Of a stretch of 64,000 nucleotides of DNA, positions 24,625 through 33,600 are shown piece after piece. Positions within the stretch are counted from its first letter, which is position 1. Each line of letters opens with the position of its first letter. Location of the stretch: the NCBI GenBank assembly GCA_036381495.1, contig DASVCS010000048.1, positions 11,940 through 75,939 of the forward strand, given 5' to 3'. The notes below the pieces were generated by a model. It saw only the letters and a program-made list of their open reading frames with translations, did no database searches and was not told the origin of the DNA. Origin of the DNA: DASVCS01 sp036381495 (GTDB lineage Bacteria > Gemmatimonadota > Gemmatimonadetes > Longimicrobiales > RSA9). The position numbers and the translations under genes are program-made.

Positions 24625-25158
24625 TCAGCGCTCCGCTCCCCCGGGCCGTGCCTCCCCCCGGAGGACCCGGACCGTCGTGATGACCTGGCCCGTGTGGCGC
24701 GTCGCGTGCTCGCCCGCGTGGTAGAGCAATCCGAGCACGGTGCTCGGCAGCCTGGCCCGGCCCACGGCGCGTGGCTCCAGCAGCGCGTCCCGCGGTGTGC
24801 GCCGGACCTGGTCGAGCGCGCGTGCGAGCGCCTCCCGCGCGTTCCGGACCAGCTCCGCCGCCCCGGCCGGCGGCTCCCCGGGCTCGCCCTCGGTCCGCAG
24901 CGCACGGAGCTGCGCCTCGCTCAGCATCTCGCCGTTCGCGTACGTGAGAAGCCGGTCCACGACGCCCGCGATGTGGCGCAGATGAAAGCCGATCGAGGCC
25001 GCGCCGCCCGGCCGCGCCCAGAGCTCCTCGGGCGTGAGATCCGCCGCCGCGCGCTCGAGGTCCTCACCCGCCTGTACGAGCGCGTGGGCCACGGGCATCA
25101 GATAGGGATCCACGCTCTCGATCGGCCCTCTCAGCCATGCCTCCGGCGCCTGGCTCAT
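24625..25158 (-). CDS. DinB family protein
   Basis: A 177-residue four-helix-bundle protein of the DinB/YfiT group. A metal-site histidine lies in SIGFHLRHIAGVVDRLLTYA, and the other two in LLYHAGEHATRHTGQVITTV, giving the usual His triad. The family includes bacillithiol/mycothiol S-transferases and many uncharacterised members. The start ATG overlaps the thioesterase stop as ATGA, so the two are co-translated. Its substrate is unknown; the thioesterase partner offers no clear link. Confidence 0.87.
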   Translation of the reverse strand: MSQAPEAWLRGPIESVDPYLMPVAHALVQAGEDLERAAADLTPEELWARPGGAASIGFHLRHIAGVVDRLLTYANGEMLSEAQLRALRTEGEPGEPPAGAAELVRNAREALARALDQVRRTPRDALLEPRAVGRARLPSTVLGLLYHAGEHATRHTGQVITTVRVLRGEARPGGAER

Positions 25159-25679
25159 GACTCCCTCCCGCTTCCGCGTTCGTGTTCCGCCAACCCGAGC
25201 GCGCCGAGCACCGCGGTCCGATCGAGCCGCGCCGCCACCAGCAGCTCTCGCGCCATCTCCGGCAACGGCACCGGTGTCAGCCGCTCCGCATCGACCGCCA
25301 CCAGCGCGTAACGACTCTCCGCGGCCAGCTCCCGCTCACCCAGCCGCCGGGCCAGGAAACCCACCCCCAGCGATGTGCGCCCGACCGCGGTGATGTAGGC
25401 GAAGACCTCGACCTCCTCGTCCAGCAGGATCGGACGGAAGAAGTCGCACTCGACCCGCCGCCGCACCAGCCACAGGCGATGTTGCTGCTGGAGCGTCCCG
25501 ATCGGCAGCCCGAACGAACGGAACAGCTCCGTCTCCGCCACCTCGAAAAAGCGCAGGTACGCGCCGTAGCAGACGATCCCCGCCGCGTCGACGTCGCTCC
25601 AGCGCGCCCGCTCCAATACTCGAAACGGTGCGGCCGCCGCATCGGCCGGTTGCCGCACCACGCGTTCGCTTGTTTTCAT
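25155..25679 (-). CDS. YbgC/4HBT-type acyl-CoA thioesterase
   Basis: A 174-residue hot-dog fold enzyme. VLERARWSDVDAAGIVCYGAY, taken in parts, carries the active-site Asp (DVDAAGIVCY), and RFFEVAETELFRSFGLPI, RVECDFFRPILLDEEVEVFA and GFLARRLGERELAAES follow the 4HBT order. It should hydrolyse an acyl-CoA or acyl-protein thioester. The C-terminus is about 25 residues longer than the core fold. The ATG at 25679 has CCGGAGGTGAGCG upstream. It is the first gene of a two-gene unit with DinB. A decayed duplicate of its last third lies at 21901-22073. Confidence 0.88.
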   Translation of the reverse strand: MKTSERVVRQPADAAAAPFRVLERARWSDVDAAGIVCYGAYLRFFEVAETELFRSFGLPIGTLQQQHRLWLVRRRVECDFFRPILLDEEVEVFAYITAVGRTSLGVGFLARRLGERELAAESRYALVAVDAERLTPVPLPEMARELLVAARLDRTAVLGALGLAEHERGSGRES

Positions 25680-26089
25680 CGCTCACCTCCGGACCCGACT
25701 CCTCCGCCTCGCGCCGGCCCCGCGGGTCCCCGCGTCGCCTGCGTCGCCTCGCGTCGAGAACCGCCAGAACCGCCAGCGTGAACGGCACCGCCAGCAGCGG
25801 TAGCCACGGCGGCAGCGGTACGGCCGGCACGGCGAGCGGTGAAACCCCGTGGACGCGAGCCCGTTCCGCACGCGGCCCGCCGGCCCGATCGGGTGTCGGC
25901 AGCTCGGCACGCGGCAGCGGTTCGGGCGTCGCGAATCAGGACGAAACGTTTCACGTTACCTTCGGTCCTCCCCATTCCGCCGGCGACCCTCGGTCCTCGA
26001 TACCGCTTGCGTACGCGGCGGAGGGTGGACAGATTGGGAAACTCGCCGGGCGAGAGCCTTCGGGCTCGAACCTCCTCCGAAGAAACACC
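25680..26089. other. Divergent gap between thioesterase and ABC exporter
   Basis: The gap includes the parental block (25744-25868) of the sequence duplicated at 22117-22235. On the minus strand a frame starting GTG at 25830 would encode a hydrophobic stretch VPLPPWLPLLAVPFTLAVLA followed by VLDARRR, and its duplicate keeps VPLPP and SAVLDARRR in frame, but the frame runs into the thioesterase gene. I do not call it as a gene. Confidence 0.4.
25744..25868. repeat. Parental block duplicated at 22117-22235
   Basis: This is the intact-locus copy of the block described at 22117-22235. It lies between 65 and 190 bases upstream of the thioesterase start, so the duplication carried the gene together with its upstream region. 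Confidence 0.7.
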
Positions 26090-27381
26090 GTGCATCGATA
26101 CGAGATCTGGATCCTTTATCGCCGCGAGCTGCGCGCCGCGCTGCGCGAGCGCGCGATCGTGGTCAACAGCATCCTCCTGCCGATCTTCCTCTATCCCCTG
26201 CTCCTGTGGATGGTGTTCACCGGGATCACGTACGTCCAGGGAGCCTCGGAGCGGGCGGTCTCGCGCGTGGCACTCATGGGACTCGGCGCGGCGCAGACGG
26301 AACTGCGCGACTCGCTCGCGGCGCTCGAGTCCGTCTCGCTGGATACGATCGCCGCATCGCGCGACGCGGCGGTCGAGCGGGTCCGCGAGGGGGAGCTGGA
26401 TGCACTGGTCGAGGTGCTGCCGCCGGGACCGGAGGGCGCGGCGCTCGCGGGCAACTTCCGGGTGCGCATCACCTACGACCGCTCGGTGTCGCGGAGTCGC
26501 CGGGCGCGGGACCGCGTCGAGGACGTCGTCGACGCCTACCGCGAACGTTGGCTGGCGCAGCAGGCGGAGACGCTCGGGATCGCGCCCGCGGCGCTCGAGC
26601 AGTTCCGCGTCGAAGAGGAAAACACGGCGAGCGGCGGGGACATGGGCGCATTCCTGCTCGGCGAGATGGTCCCGCTCTTCCTGGTCATCTGGTGGCGCTC
26701 GGCTGCTTCTTCCCCGCCATCGACGCGACCGCCGGTGAGCGGGAGCGCGCGACCTGGGAGACCCTCATGACCGTCGCCGCCTCGCGCTCGAGCATCATCG
26801 TCGCCAAGTACCTCTACGTGGCGACGCTGGGGATCATCGCCGGCGCCCTGAACGTCGCCGCCATGACCATGTCCATGGGCGCCGTCTTCGCCCCGCTGCT
26901 GGCGGACGCGTCCGGGTCCTTCCAGTTCCGCATCCCGCTCCTCGCGGTTCCCGTCATGATCCTCGGCGCGGCGGCACTCGCGCTCTTCTTCGCCGCGGCC
27001 ATGATGATCCTCGCCTCGTTCGCCCGTACCTTCAAGGACGGGCAGTCGATGGTGACGCCGGTCTACTGGCTCGCCATCCTTCCCATCGCCCTGGGGAACG
27101 CGCCCGATCGGCACCTCACCCCCGGGATCGCACTCGTCCCCATCGCCAACGTGGCCCAGATGATCCAGGACGCTATTCGCGGCTCGTTCGCCTGGCCGCT
27201 CATCGCCGAGGCGCTGCTCGTGCTGCTCGCGATGGTCGTGCTCTGCCTGTGGCTCGCGCGCCGGATTCTCCGCTTCGAGGACCACCTGCTCGGTTCCTAC
27301 GACGGGAGTCTCTGGAAATTCATGAAGGAACGGCTGCTCCCCGGCCGCCACGCGCCGGCCCGCGCGGGAGGTGGCGCGTGA
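26090..27381 (+). pseudogene. ABC exporter permease (NatB-like), interrupted by a frameshift
   Basis: The first 200 codons from GTG 26090 encode one membrane helix (IVVNSILLPIFLYPLLLWMV) and a large extracytoplasmic domain ending GEMVPLFLVI. The frame then shifts: one extra base after 26689 (an A giving ATG GTG GCG) would join it to MVALGCFFPAIDATAGERER and then five more helices, ending at 27381. The joined product is about 430 residues, the normal length for NatB/ABC-2 permeases, which export Na+ or other substrates. Either the gene is inactive or the missing base is an assembly error. Its stop overlaps the ATPase start as GTGA, and the second permease follows. Confidence 0.82.
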
Positions 27382-28184
27382 GCGCGCCCACCCCCGGCGT
27401 GCCGCCGGTCGAGGTGGAGCGCCTAGCGAAGACGTTCTACGACGAGGGGCGCGGCGAAGTGCGGGCCGTCGCCGAGGTGAGTTTCGCGTGCCGCGCCGGC
27501 GAGGTCTTCGGGCTGCTCGGCGCGAACGGCGCGGGGAAGACGACGACGCTCCGCATGCTCGCCACGATCCTCGCGCCCACCGCGGGCAGCGCCCGCGTCA
27601 TGGGGCACGACGTGGTCGACGAGCCCGAGGCCGTGCGCCGGAATCTGGGCTTCTACTCCGCATCGACCGCGCTCTACCCGCGCCTGACCGCGCGCGAGAC
27701 ACTCGAATTCTTCGCGCGCGTCAACCGCTACCCGGCCGGCGCCGTCGCCGCGCGCGTGGCCGAGCTGATCGATCGGTTCGGCATCGCCGAGTACGCCGAT
27801 GCACGGGTCGAGAAGCTCTCGAGCGGGATGAAGCAGAAGGTCTCGATCGCGCGCACGGTCGCCCACGACCCACCGGTGCTCATCTTCGATGAACCGACCG
27901 TCGGACTCGACGTGATCAACGCGCTCGCCATGCAGCAGGTGATCGGCGACCTCCGCGACGAAGGGAAGGCCATCATCTTCTCGACGCACATCATGAGCGA
28001 GGCCGAGCGGCTGTGTGACCGGATCGCGATCATCCACCACGGCAAGCTGCTCGCGACGGGAACGCTCGACGAGCTTCGGCAGGCGACCGGGCAGCACTAC
28101 CTCGAGGACATCTTCGTCCACTTCGTCGGCGGGGTCGAGCCGATGGGCCGGGCGCGGGTCGCCGCGGAGAGCCGGCGGCCATGA
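27378..28184 (+). CDS. ABC transporter ATP-binding protein, NatA-like
   Basis: A 268-residue ATPase. Walker A is LLGANGAGKTTTLRMLATIL, the signature LSSGMKQKVSIARTVA, Walker B VLIFDEPTVGLD and the switch His is in IIFSTHIMSEAERLCDRIAI. The sequence order and the MLATILAPTAGSARVMGHDV stretch place it with NatA/CcmA-like exporters. The start is GTG at 27378 with GGGAGG six bases upstream, overlapping the stop of the first permease. Its stop overlaps the second permease start as ATGA, so all three are one operon and should form a heteromeric exporter. Confidence 0.92.
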   Translation: MSAPTPGVPPVEVERLAKTFYDEGRGEVRAVAEVSFACRAGEVFGLLGANGAGKTTTLRMLATILAPTAGSARVMGHDVVDEPEAVRRNLGFYSASTALYPRLTARETLEFFARVNRYPAGAVAARVAELIDRFGIAEYADARVEKLSSGMKQKVSIARTVAHDPPVLIFDEPTVGLDVINALAMQQVIGDLRDEGKAIIFSTHIMSEAERLCDRIAIIHHGKLLATGTLDELRQATGQHYLEDIFVHFVGGVEPMGRARVAAESRRP

Positions 28185-30304
28185 CCCACGGCTCGGGCCG
28201 GCTGGATCTCTCGATCCTCGGCACGCTCTACCGTTACGAGCTGAAGATGCTCCTGCGCGACCGGCGGACGATCCTCATCGCCGTGGTCGCGCCGCTACTC
28301 CTCTTCCCCGCGATCATCCTCGTCATGCGGATGGCCGAGGAGCGGAACCGGGAGGCACTCGAAGCCACGACCTTCCGCTACGCCGTGACCGGTAGTCAGG
28401 CCGCATTCGCCCGAACGCTCATCGACGAAGCGCTGGCGCTGCCGCCGGACTCCACCGGCGATGATGGAGCCGCCGCGGCCCGCTTCGCGCCCGGGCCCAC
28501 GGGGGAGCCGGACTCGCTCCTCGAGGCCGGCGAACTGCACCTCATCGTCGAGGCGCTGAGCGCGGCGGAGTACCGGCGCGAACGGGAAGCCGCGGACACC
28601 GCGGACCACGCCGAGCCGGCCGCCGGTGGCGTGGCGGTCCCCGTGCTCCGCCTGCTCTACCGCGAAGACAGCGAGCGATCCTCGACCGCTGCCGACCGCC
28701 TGGCCGAACGGCTGCGCGACGTGCGTGCGCTCCGCCGCGACCGGATCCTGGCGACGCGTGGGCTGCCCGTCGCGCCGGCGGCCGTCGCGAGCGTCGAGCC
28801 GCACAACATCGCCAGCGCGGCGGACGAAGGAGGTGCGCTGCTCGGCCTCTTCCTCACGCCGCTCCTGGTCCTCCTCCTGCTGAGCGGCGGCTCGATCGTC
28901 GCCGTGGACGCGATCACCGGCGAGAAGGAGCGCGGCACCCTCGAGAACCTGCTCACCACGGCGGCGCGGCGCGGCGAGATCGTCGCCTCGAAACAACTGG
29001 CGGTGATCACGGTCGGCGTGGCGATCACGGTGATCAACATCGCCAACCTGCTCGCGTATCTGGGGATCGGGTTGATCGACGTCCCCGAGAATCTGGCCGT
29101 GGCCGTGGGACCCGTTGCGCTCCTCGTCCTGCTGCTTCTGTTCCTCCCCGTCGCCGCGCTCGTATCGAGCGCGCTCCTCCTGCTCTCGGGATATGCCAAG
29201 AGCTACAAGGAGTACCAGATCTACTTCCTCCCCCTCTCGATGCTCTTCCTGCTGCCCGCCGCGGCGGCCATCTTGCCGGACATCGAGCTGCGGTCGGTCG
29301 TGGCGCTGGTGCCGCTCGCCAGTGTCAGCGTCGCCGCGCGCGAGGTGCTGACCGGCGAATTCGACTGGCCGTTCCTCGGTCTGGCCTTCGTGACGACCTC
29401 CGCTGCCGCGCTGTGGGCCGCGCGCCTCACCTCGCGGCTGCTGTCCACGGAGCGGTTGATCACCGCCGCCGAACTCGAGCGGTCGGACCTCATCGGCGGA
29501 CCCGCTCTCTTTCCGCGCCACGTGCTGCGCTGGTACGCGGCGTTGTGGGGGGTCTTCATCTTCGTCTCCTTGGGGATGGCCGGCGTCGACGTGCGCGGCC
29601 AGGCCGCGGTCAATCTGCTCGGCATCTTCCTCGGGGGATCACTCCTCATCCTCCGCCGCTACCGGCTCGATCCCCGGGAGGCACTCGCGCTCCGCCGCCC
29701 ACCGGCAGCCGCCTGGCTCGCCGTGCTCATCGGCGCGCCCTCCGGGCTCATGACCGCCCTCGGCATCGCACGGCTCCTGACCACGATCCTGCCCGTGCCC
29801 GAGAGCATGAAAGAGGCCTTCGGGCGCTTGTTGCTGCCCGAAGACCTGCCCATCGCCCAGGTGGTGCTCTTCCTCTGCGTGCTGCCGGGGATCTGCGAGG
29901 AGATCGCGTTCCGCGGCGTGTTGCTGCACGGACTCAGCCGCCGGCTCTCGCCCGTCGCGACGGCGCTCGTGGTCGGCCTCATCTTCGCGATCTTCCACTT
30001 CTCGCTCGACCGGCTCGGCCCCACCGCGTTCCTGGGCATCACCCTCGCCGCCGTCGTGATGATCACCGGCTCGATCTTCCCCGCCATGCTCTGGCACGCG
30101 CTCAACAACACCATCACACTGCTGTCGGCCTACTACGGCTGGTGGCCCGAAGGGGGACCGCCCTGGTGGGCTTACGCACTCTCGGTTGTGGGGCTTGCGC
30201 TGGCCTTCGCGATCCTCTGGCGTACCCGCTCCCCGTACCCGGGATTGCGCCGCGCGAAGCGACCCGAGGCAGCGGCCGCGGAGGCCGCGCCCGCCGCTCC
30301 GTAG
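28181..30304 (+). CDS. ABC-2 permease fused to a CPBP intramembrane protease domain
   Basis: A 707-residue membrane protein with two modules. Residues ~1-410 are a NatB/ABC-2 permease: an N-terminal helix (TILIAVVAPLLLFPAIILVM), a large soluble domain, then helices around DAITGEKERGTLENLLTTAA. Residues ~480-690 are a CPBP (CAAX protease/bacteriocin-processing) domain with EEIAFRGVLLHGL, IFAIFHFSLDRLGPTAF and MLWHALNNT, i.e. the Glu-Glu-x3-Arg, His and His-x3-Asn motifs of a metallo-type intramembrane protease. The fusion couples export with possible peptide cleavage. The ATG at 28181 overlaps the ATPase stop. A strong hairpin terminator lies 90 bases downstream. Confidence 0.88.
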   Translation: MTHGSGRLDLSILGTLYRYELKMLLRDRRTILIAVVAPLLLFPAIILVMRMAEERNREALEATTFRYAVTGSQAAFARTLIDEALALPPDSTGDDGAAAARFAPGPTGEPDSLLEAGELHLIVEALSAAEYRREREAADTADHAEPAAGGVAVPVLRLLYREDSERSSTAADRLAERLRDVRALRRDRILATRGLPVAPAAVASVEPHNIASAADEGGALLGLFLTPLLVLLLLSGGSIVAVDAITGEKERGTLENLLTTAARRGEIVASKQLAVITVGVAITVINIANLLAYLGIGLIDVPENLAVAVGPVALLVLLLLFLPVAALVSSALLLLSGYAKSYKEYQIYFLPLSMLFLLPAAAAILPDIELRSVVALVPLASVSVAAREVLTGEFDWPFLGLAFVTTSAAALWAARLTSRLLSTERLITAAELERSDLIGGPALFPRHVLRWYAALWGVFIFVSLGMAGVDVRGQAAVNLLGIFLGGSLLILRRYRLDPREALALRRPPAAAWLAVLIGAPSGLMTALGIARLLTTILPVPESMKEAFGRLLLPEDLPIAQVVLFLCVLPGICEEIAFRGVLLHGLSRRLSPVATALVVGLIFAIFHFSLDRLGPTAFLGITLAAVVMITGSIFPAMLWHALNNTITLLSAYYGWWPEGGPPWWAYALSVVGLALAFAILWRTRSPYPGLRRAKRPEAAAAEAAPAAP

Positions 30305-30394
30305 CGGCCCGGCCGGCCGCGCGCGCCTGCGCGCCTGGCTGCGCGCTGCGTCCTCTCGCGCGTGACGGCCCGCGCGAGAGGACCGCGCAAAGAA

Positions 30395-30432
30395 AAACGG
30401 CGGAGCGAGACTCTCGTCTCGCTCCGCCGTTT
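30395..30432. terminator. Strong hairpin between the ABC operon and the tmRNA gene
   Basis: A perfect 17-bp stem, AAACGGCGGAGCGAGAC with its complement, with a 4-base loop, flanked by A-rich and T-containing sequence on both sides. It lies between converging transcription units and can serve both, i.e. the exporter operon from the left and the tmRNA from the right. Confidence 0.9.
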
Positions 30433-30458
30433 CCGTGGCGTGCCCACTCGCTGCTCCA

Positions 30459-30818
30459 TGGAGCCGGCGGGAGTCGAACCCGCGTCCGCGAATAGATCCC
30501 TCCGCGCCTCTACGTGCGTGTTCCGCTGTTCATCATCTCATCCGTTCGGCGGCCAGCGGACGGCCTCTCCCGGACCAGTCGCGCGGGTTCTCGCCGGAAG
30601 GGCGGCGCGACGTCGCCCACCGACCAGCCCGATTCGATCGACGCCTTCCGCCGGACCTCGGGCCGGGTCCAACGGAAGACGGGTGCGTAAGTTTTTAGTT
30701 ACGCAGCCAGCGCCATCTGAGTGTTGGCACTTGTGTGTGTTGCCGTTTTTTCACGAGGTGACGGCACCTCGGCACGCAGCGCCGACTTCACTAAACACGT
30801 CGAATCCGTATCGGCCCC
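30459..30818 (-). ncRNA. ssrA: Transfer-messenger RNA (tmRNA)
   Basis: A 360-base one-piece tmRNA. The 5' end GGGGCCGATACGGATTCGAC and the 3' end GGGTTCGACTCCCGCCGGCT then CCA-discriminator pair into the tRNA-like acceptor (GGGGCCG with CGGCTCC) and T-arm. The CCA tail is not encoded. The tag frame lies at 30699-30728: GCC AAC ACT CAG ATG GCG CTG GCT GCG TAA, encoding ANTQMALAA, preceded by AGT as in other tmRNAs. It rescues stalled ribosomes with SmpB, which is not in this window. A TTGACC-N17-TAGATT promoter precedes it. Confidence 0.97.
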
Positions 30819-30827
30819 TGCACCTTG

Positions 30828-30856
30828 AATCTAGGCAAGATCGGGGCCCCGGTCAA
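30828..30856 (-). promoter_or_regulatory. Sigma-70-type promoter of ssrA
   Basis: On the minus strand TTGACC (30851-30856), 17 bases, TAGATT (30828-30833), then nine bases to the first G of the tmRNA. The promoter lies inside the last codons of the diguanylate cyclase gene. Confidence 0.82.
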
Positions 30857-32801
30857 CCGTGACCGGCGGTGCGACCGCGACGCGATTGCGGCCGCCACGC
30901 TTCGCGGCGTAGAGCGCGGCATCGGCGGTGGCGAGGAGAGCGCTCGGATCGGCGGCGCATTCCGGCGCGGCGGAGACGCCGAGCGAGACGCGGACCGGGA
31001 TCACGTGCTCGTTCCACGCGATGGGCGTGGACTCGACGGCGCGACGGAAGCGTTCGGCGAGCTGTTGTGCGCCGCTCAGCGGTGTCTCGGGGAGCAGCAC
31101 GACGAGTTCCTCGCCGCCGAAGCGCGCTGCGAGGTCGACTTCGCGGACCGTGGAACGCAGGAGCGCGGCGACGGCGCGGAGCACGCTGTCGCCGGCCTCG
31201 TGGCCGTGCGTGTCGTTGACTTGCTTGAAGTGGTCGATGTCGGCGAGGACCATTGCAACCGGGCGCCGGTGCCGCTGGAAGTACTTCGTCTCCGTGGAAA
31301 GCCGCTCGTCGAAGACACGGCGGTTGTAGAGGCCGGTCAGCGGGTCGCGCTCCGCGGATTCGCGCAGACTGCCGAAAATGCGGTGCTGGCGGAGCTGGAG
31401 CGCCGCGTAGGGCGCGAGGGTTTCGAGCATCTCGACGGCGCGCGGGTCGATTCGATCCTGCTCGCTGGTCCAGACGGCGAGGACGCCGGTGACCCCGTAG
31501 ATGGCGTCGCGTAGCGGGACGACGCCGAGGGCGCGCGGCTCGACGAGCCAGCGCTCGCCGGGGACGGCGACCGGGAGGCGGTGCGCGTCGGCGCGCCGGC
31601 GGTCGCGGATGAGACTCACGCCGTGCCGTGCGGCGAGCGCCATCTCGCACTCGATCGGACCGAAGCCCGCACCCGCCTCGGGGCCGCCATCGTCGCCCGA
31701 AGCGGCCAGGACGCGACCGGCGTCGTCTTCCCAGAGCGCGACGGCGGCGCCGGTTCCGTCGGCGAGCTGCGTGGCGGCGTCGGCCAGTTCCTTCGCGAAG
31801 GACTCGGCCGCCAGTTCGCGCGGGAGCTGCCGCAAGACGCCGAGGAGGAGCATCAGGCGCTGGCGCGCCGCCACGGCGCGCGCCTCCCGCTGCTGTACGC
31901 GCAGCACCAACCAGAGCCGCCGCGATGCATCCGCCAGCATCTGTGCACTCGGGAACGCGATCGCCTCGTCGAAGTCGAAGGTGAGCAGTGACGCGCGCTC
32001 GCCGAGCGGCTCGAGCGGGATCACGCAGGTGCGCGCGGCGCCCGCCGCCCAGCGGGGCGGCGTCTCGAGTCGCAGCGGCATGGCCTCCTCCCACGCCCAG
32101 CACAGCGGATCGCCAGCCAGCGGGACGGCGGCGGGGTCCGCGCCTCCGGCCGTCACGCGCGGCCACGCCCGTCCCCCCTCGCCATCGACATCCCAGAGGA
32201 CGGCGCGCGTCGCCGCGACCTCGATGCGGATGCGGTCGAGGACGCTCTCCAGCTCGTTCAGGCGCCGCACGGCCTCGACGGCCTCGTCACCGTCGTGGCC
32301 GGTCTCGACCTCGTCCAGGATGCGGTTCAGCGTGGTCTCCTGCGCCGCGGCCACACGCCGGGTGCGCTCGATGCGCCAGGCCGGAAGCAGCCCGCCCAGC
32401 GTGACCACGCCCGCTTCGAGGATGCCGCGCCCCGTCACATTGCCGTACCACGCCTCGGCGGCCACCAGCAGCAGCGCGGCCAGGCCGCTCAGGGCAGCGG
32501 TCCATGTGGGGGCGCCGTGGAGCGCCACGAACATCAACCACGGCGCCACAAGCGGCAGGAGCGGCGAATCCAGGCCGCCCGTGGCGAGAAGCAGCAGGTG
32601 GAGCGGAAGGCCGAGAGCGGCGACGGGGGCGGCCGTCCACGGCCGGCCGGCACGGTTCCAGCCGTAGCCGATCGCCGCGAGCGCGACGACGGCAGCGATG
32701 GCCAGCGCAAACGGCGGCAACCACGGCAGCAGCACGAGCGCGCCCAGGTAGGCGGCGCCGCCGGCTACGATCGCGCCCCGCAGGGCCTCGGAAACGCTCA
32801 A
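30831..32801 (-). CDS. Membrane-bound diguanylate cyclase (GGDEF), with GAF-like region
   Basis: A 656-residue signalling enzyme making cyclic di-GMP. The first ~150 residues hold four to five membrane helices. A middle region of ~330 residues contains one or two GAF-like folds (around RAVLWDVDGEGG and ESFAKELADAATQLADGTGA). The last ~165 residues are a GGDEF domain: DPLTGLYNRRVFDERLSTE, MVLADIDHFKQVNDTHGHEA and ARFGGEELVVLLPE. GGEEL is an active-type signature, and an RxxD product-inhibition site (REVD) lies five residues before it. The start codon is TTG at 32801 with GAGGT upstream. It is last in an operon dusB, larB, this gene. Confidence 0.9.
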   Translation of the reverse strand: MSVSEALRGAIVAGGAAYLGALVLLPWLPPFALAIAAVVALAAIGYGWNRAGRPWTAAPVAALGLPLHLLLLATGGLDSPLLPLVAPWLMFVALHGAPTWTAALSGLAALLLVAAEAWYGNVTGRGILEAGVVTLGGLLPAWRIERTRRVAAAQETTLNRILDEVETGHDGDEAVEAVRRLNELESVLDRIRIEVAATRAVLWDVDGEGGRAWPRVTAGGADPAAVPLAGDPLCWAWEEAMPLRLETPPRWAAGAARTCVIPLEPLGERASLLTFDFDEAIAFPSAQMLADASRRLWLVLRVQQREARAVAARQRLMLLLGVLRQLPRELAAESFAKELADAATQLADGTGAAVALWEDDAGRVLAASGDDGGPEAGAGFGPIECEMALAARHGVSLIRDRRRADAHRLPVAVPGERWLVEPRALGVVPLRDAIYGVTGVLAVWTSEQDRIDPRAVEMLETLAPYAALQLRQHRIFGSLRESAERDPLTGLYNRRVFDERLSTETKYFQRHRRPVAMVLADIDHFKQVNDTHGHEAGDSVLRAVAALLRSTVREVDLAARFGGEELVVLLPETPLSGAQQLAERFRRAVESTPIAWNEHVIPVRVSLGVSAAPECAADPSALLATADAALYAAKRGGRNRVAVAPPVTVDRGPDLA

Positions 32802-32811
32802 CCCGGTGACC

Positions 32812-33600
32812 TCAGGAGGACCGGACGCGAATCTGGCCGATGCGCGTGGCCGCGCACGCGGCGCCGAATCCGTTGTCGATATTCACGACCGTGAGCCCCG
32901 CCGCGCAACTGTTCAGCATCCCCAGCAGCGCGGCCACGCCGCCGAACGACGCGCCGTAACCGATACTGGTCGGCACCGCGATCACGGGGACACGCACCAG
33001 CCCCGCCACCACCGACGGGAGCGCACCGTCCATTCCCGCGACCACGATCACGACCGCCGCGCGCGCCAACGCCTCGGCCTCGCCCAGCAGCCGATGGAGC
33101 CCGGCCACGCCCACATCGTAGAGCCGCTCGACGTCGTTGCCCAACGCCGCCGCCGTGACCGCCGCCTCCTCCGCCACCGGCACGTCGCTCGTCCCTGCGC
33201 TGACCACCAGGATCGGACCGGCCCCGCCCGGCTCCGGCGGCCCCTCCGCCGGCAGGTGCACGATCCGCGCGACGTCGTGCACCGCCGCGGCCGGAAAGCG
33301 CTCGGCCAGCACCGCGCGCGCCGCGGCATCCGCACGCGTGGCCAGGAACCCCGTCCCGCGCGCCGCGAGCCGCTCACAGATCTCCACGAGCTGCGCCGCC
33401 GTCTTCCCCGGACAATAGACCACCTCCGGGTGCCCCTGCCGGAGCATGCGATGGTGGTCCAACCGCGCGAACGCCGCCGCACCCTCCCCATTGCCCACCG
33501 GCTCGAACGGCGCCCAGCCCAGCCGTTCCAGCGCCGCCTCGGGCGCCGCCCGCCCCGCCGCCACCGCCTCGAGCAGCCGCAGGACCTGCTCGCGTCTCAT
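32812..33600 (-). CDS. larB: Nickel-pincer cofactor biosynthesis protein LarB
   Basis: A 262-residue PurE-like carboxylase/hydrolase which, in lactate racemase systems, carboxylates nicotinate adenine dinucleotide for the nickel pincer cofactor. The C-terminal PurE-like core reads LVVSAGTSDVPVAEEAAVTA, then DVGVAGLHRLLGE, VVAGMDGALPSVVAGLV, VPVIAVPTSIGYGASFGGVA and LNSCAAGLTVVNIDNGFGAA. LarC and LarE are not adjacent. The ATG at 33600 overlaps the dusB stop (ATGA) with no independent ribosome site, so it depends on dusB translation. Confidence 0.92.
   Translation of the reverse strand: MRREQVLRLLEAVAAGRAAPEAALERLGWAPFEPVGNGEGAAAFARLDHHRMLRQGHPEVVYCPGKTAAQLVEICERLAARGTGFLATRADAAARAVLAERFPAAAVHDVARIVHLPAEGPPEPGGAGPILVVSAGTSDVPVAEEAAVTAAALGNDVERLYDVGVAGLHRLLGEAEALARAAVVIVVAGMDGALPSVVAGLVRVPVIAVPTSIGYGASFGGVAALLGMLNSCAAGLTVVNIDNGFGAACAATRIGQIRVRSS

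Noticed and set aside
25336..25830. Minus-strand frame with a hydrophobic start upstream of the thioesterase
   Set aside because: It has only a GTG with no ribosome site and runs 340 bases into the thioesterase gene in another frame. Part of it is echoed in the duplicate at 22117-22235, but that is explained by the segmental duplication.
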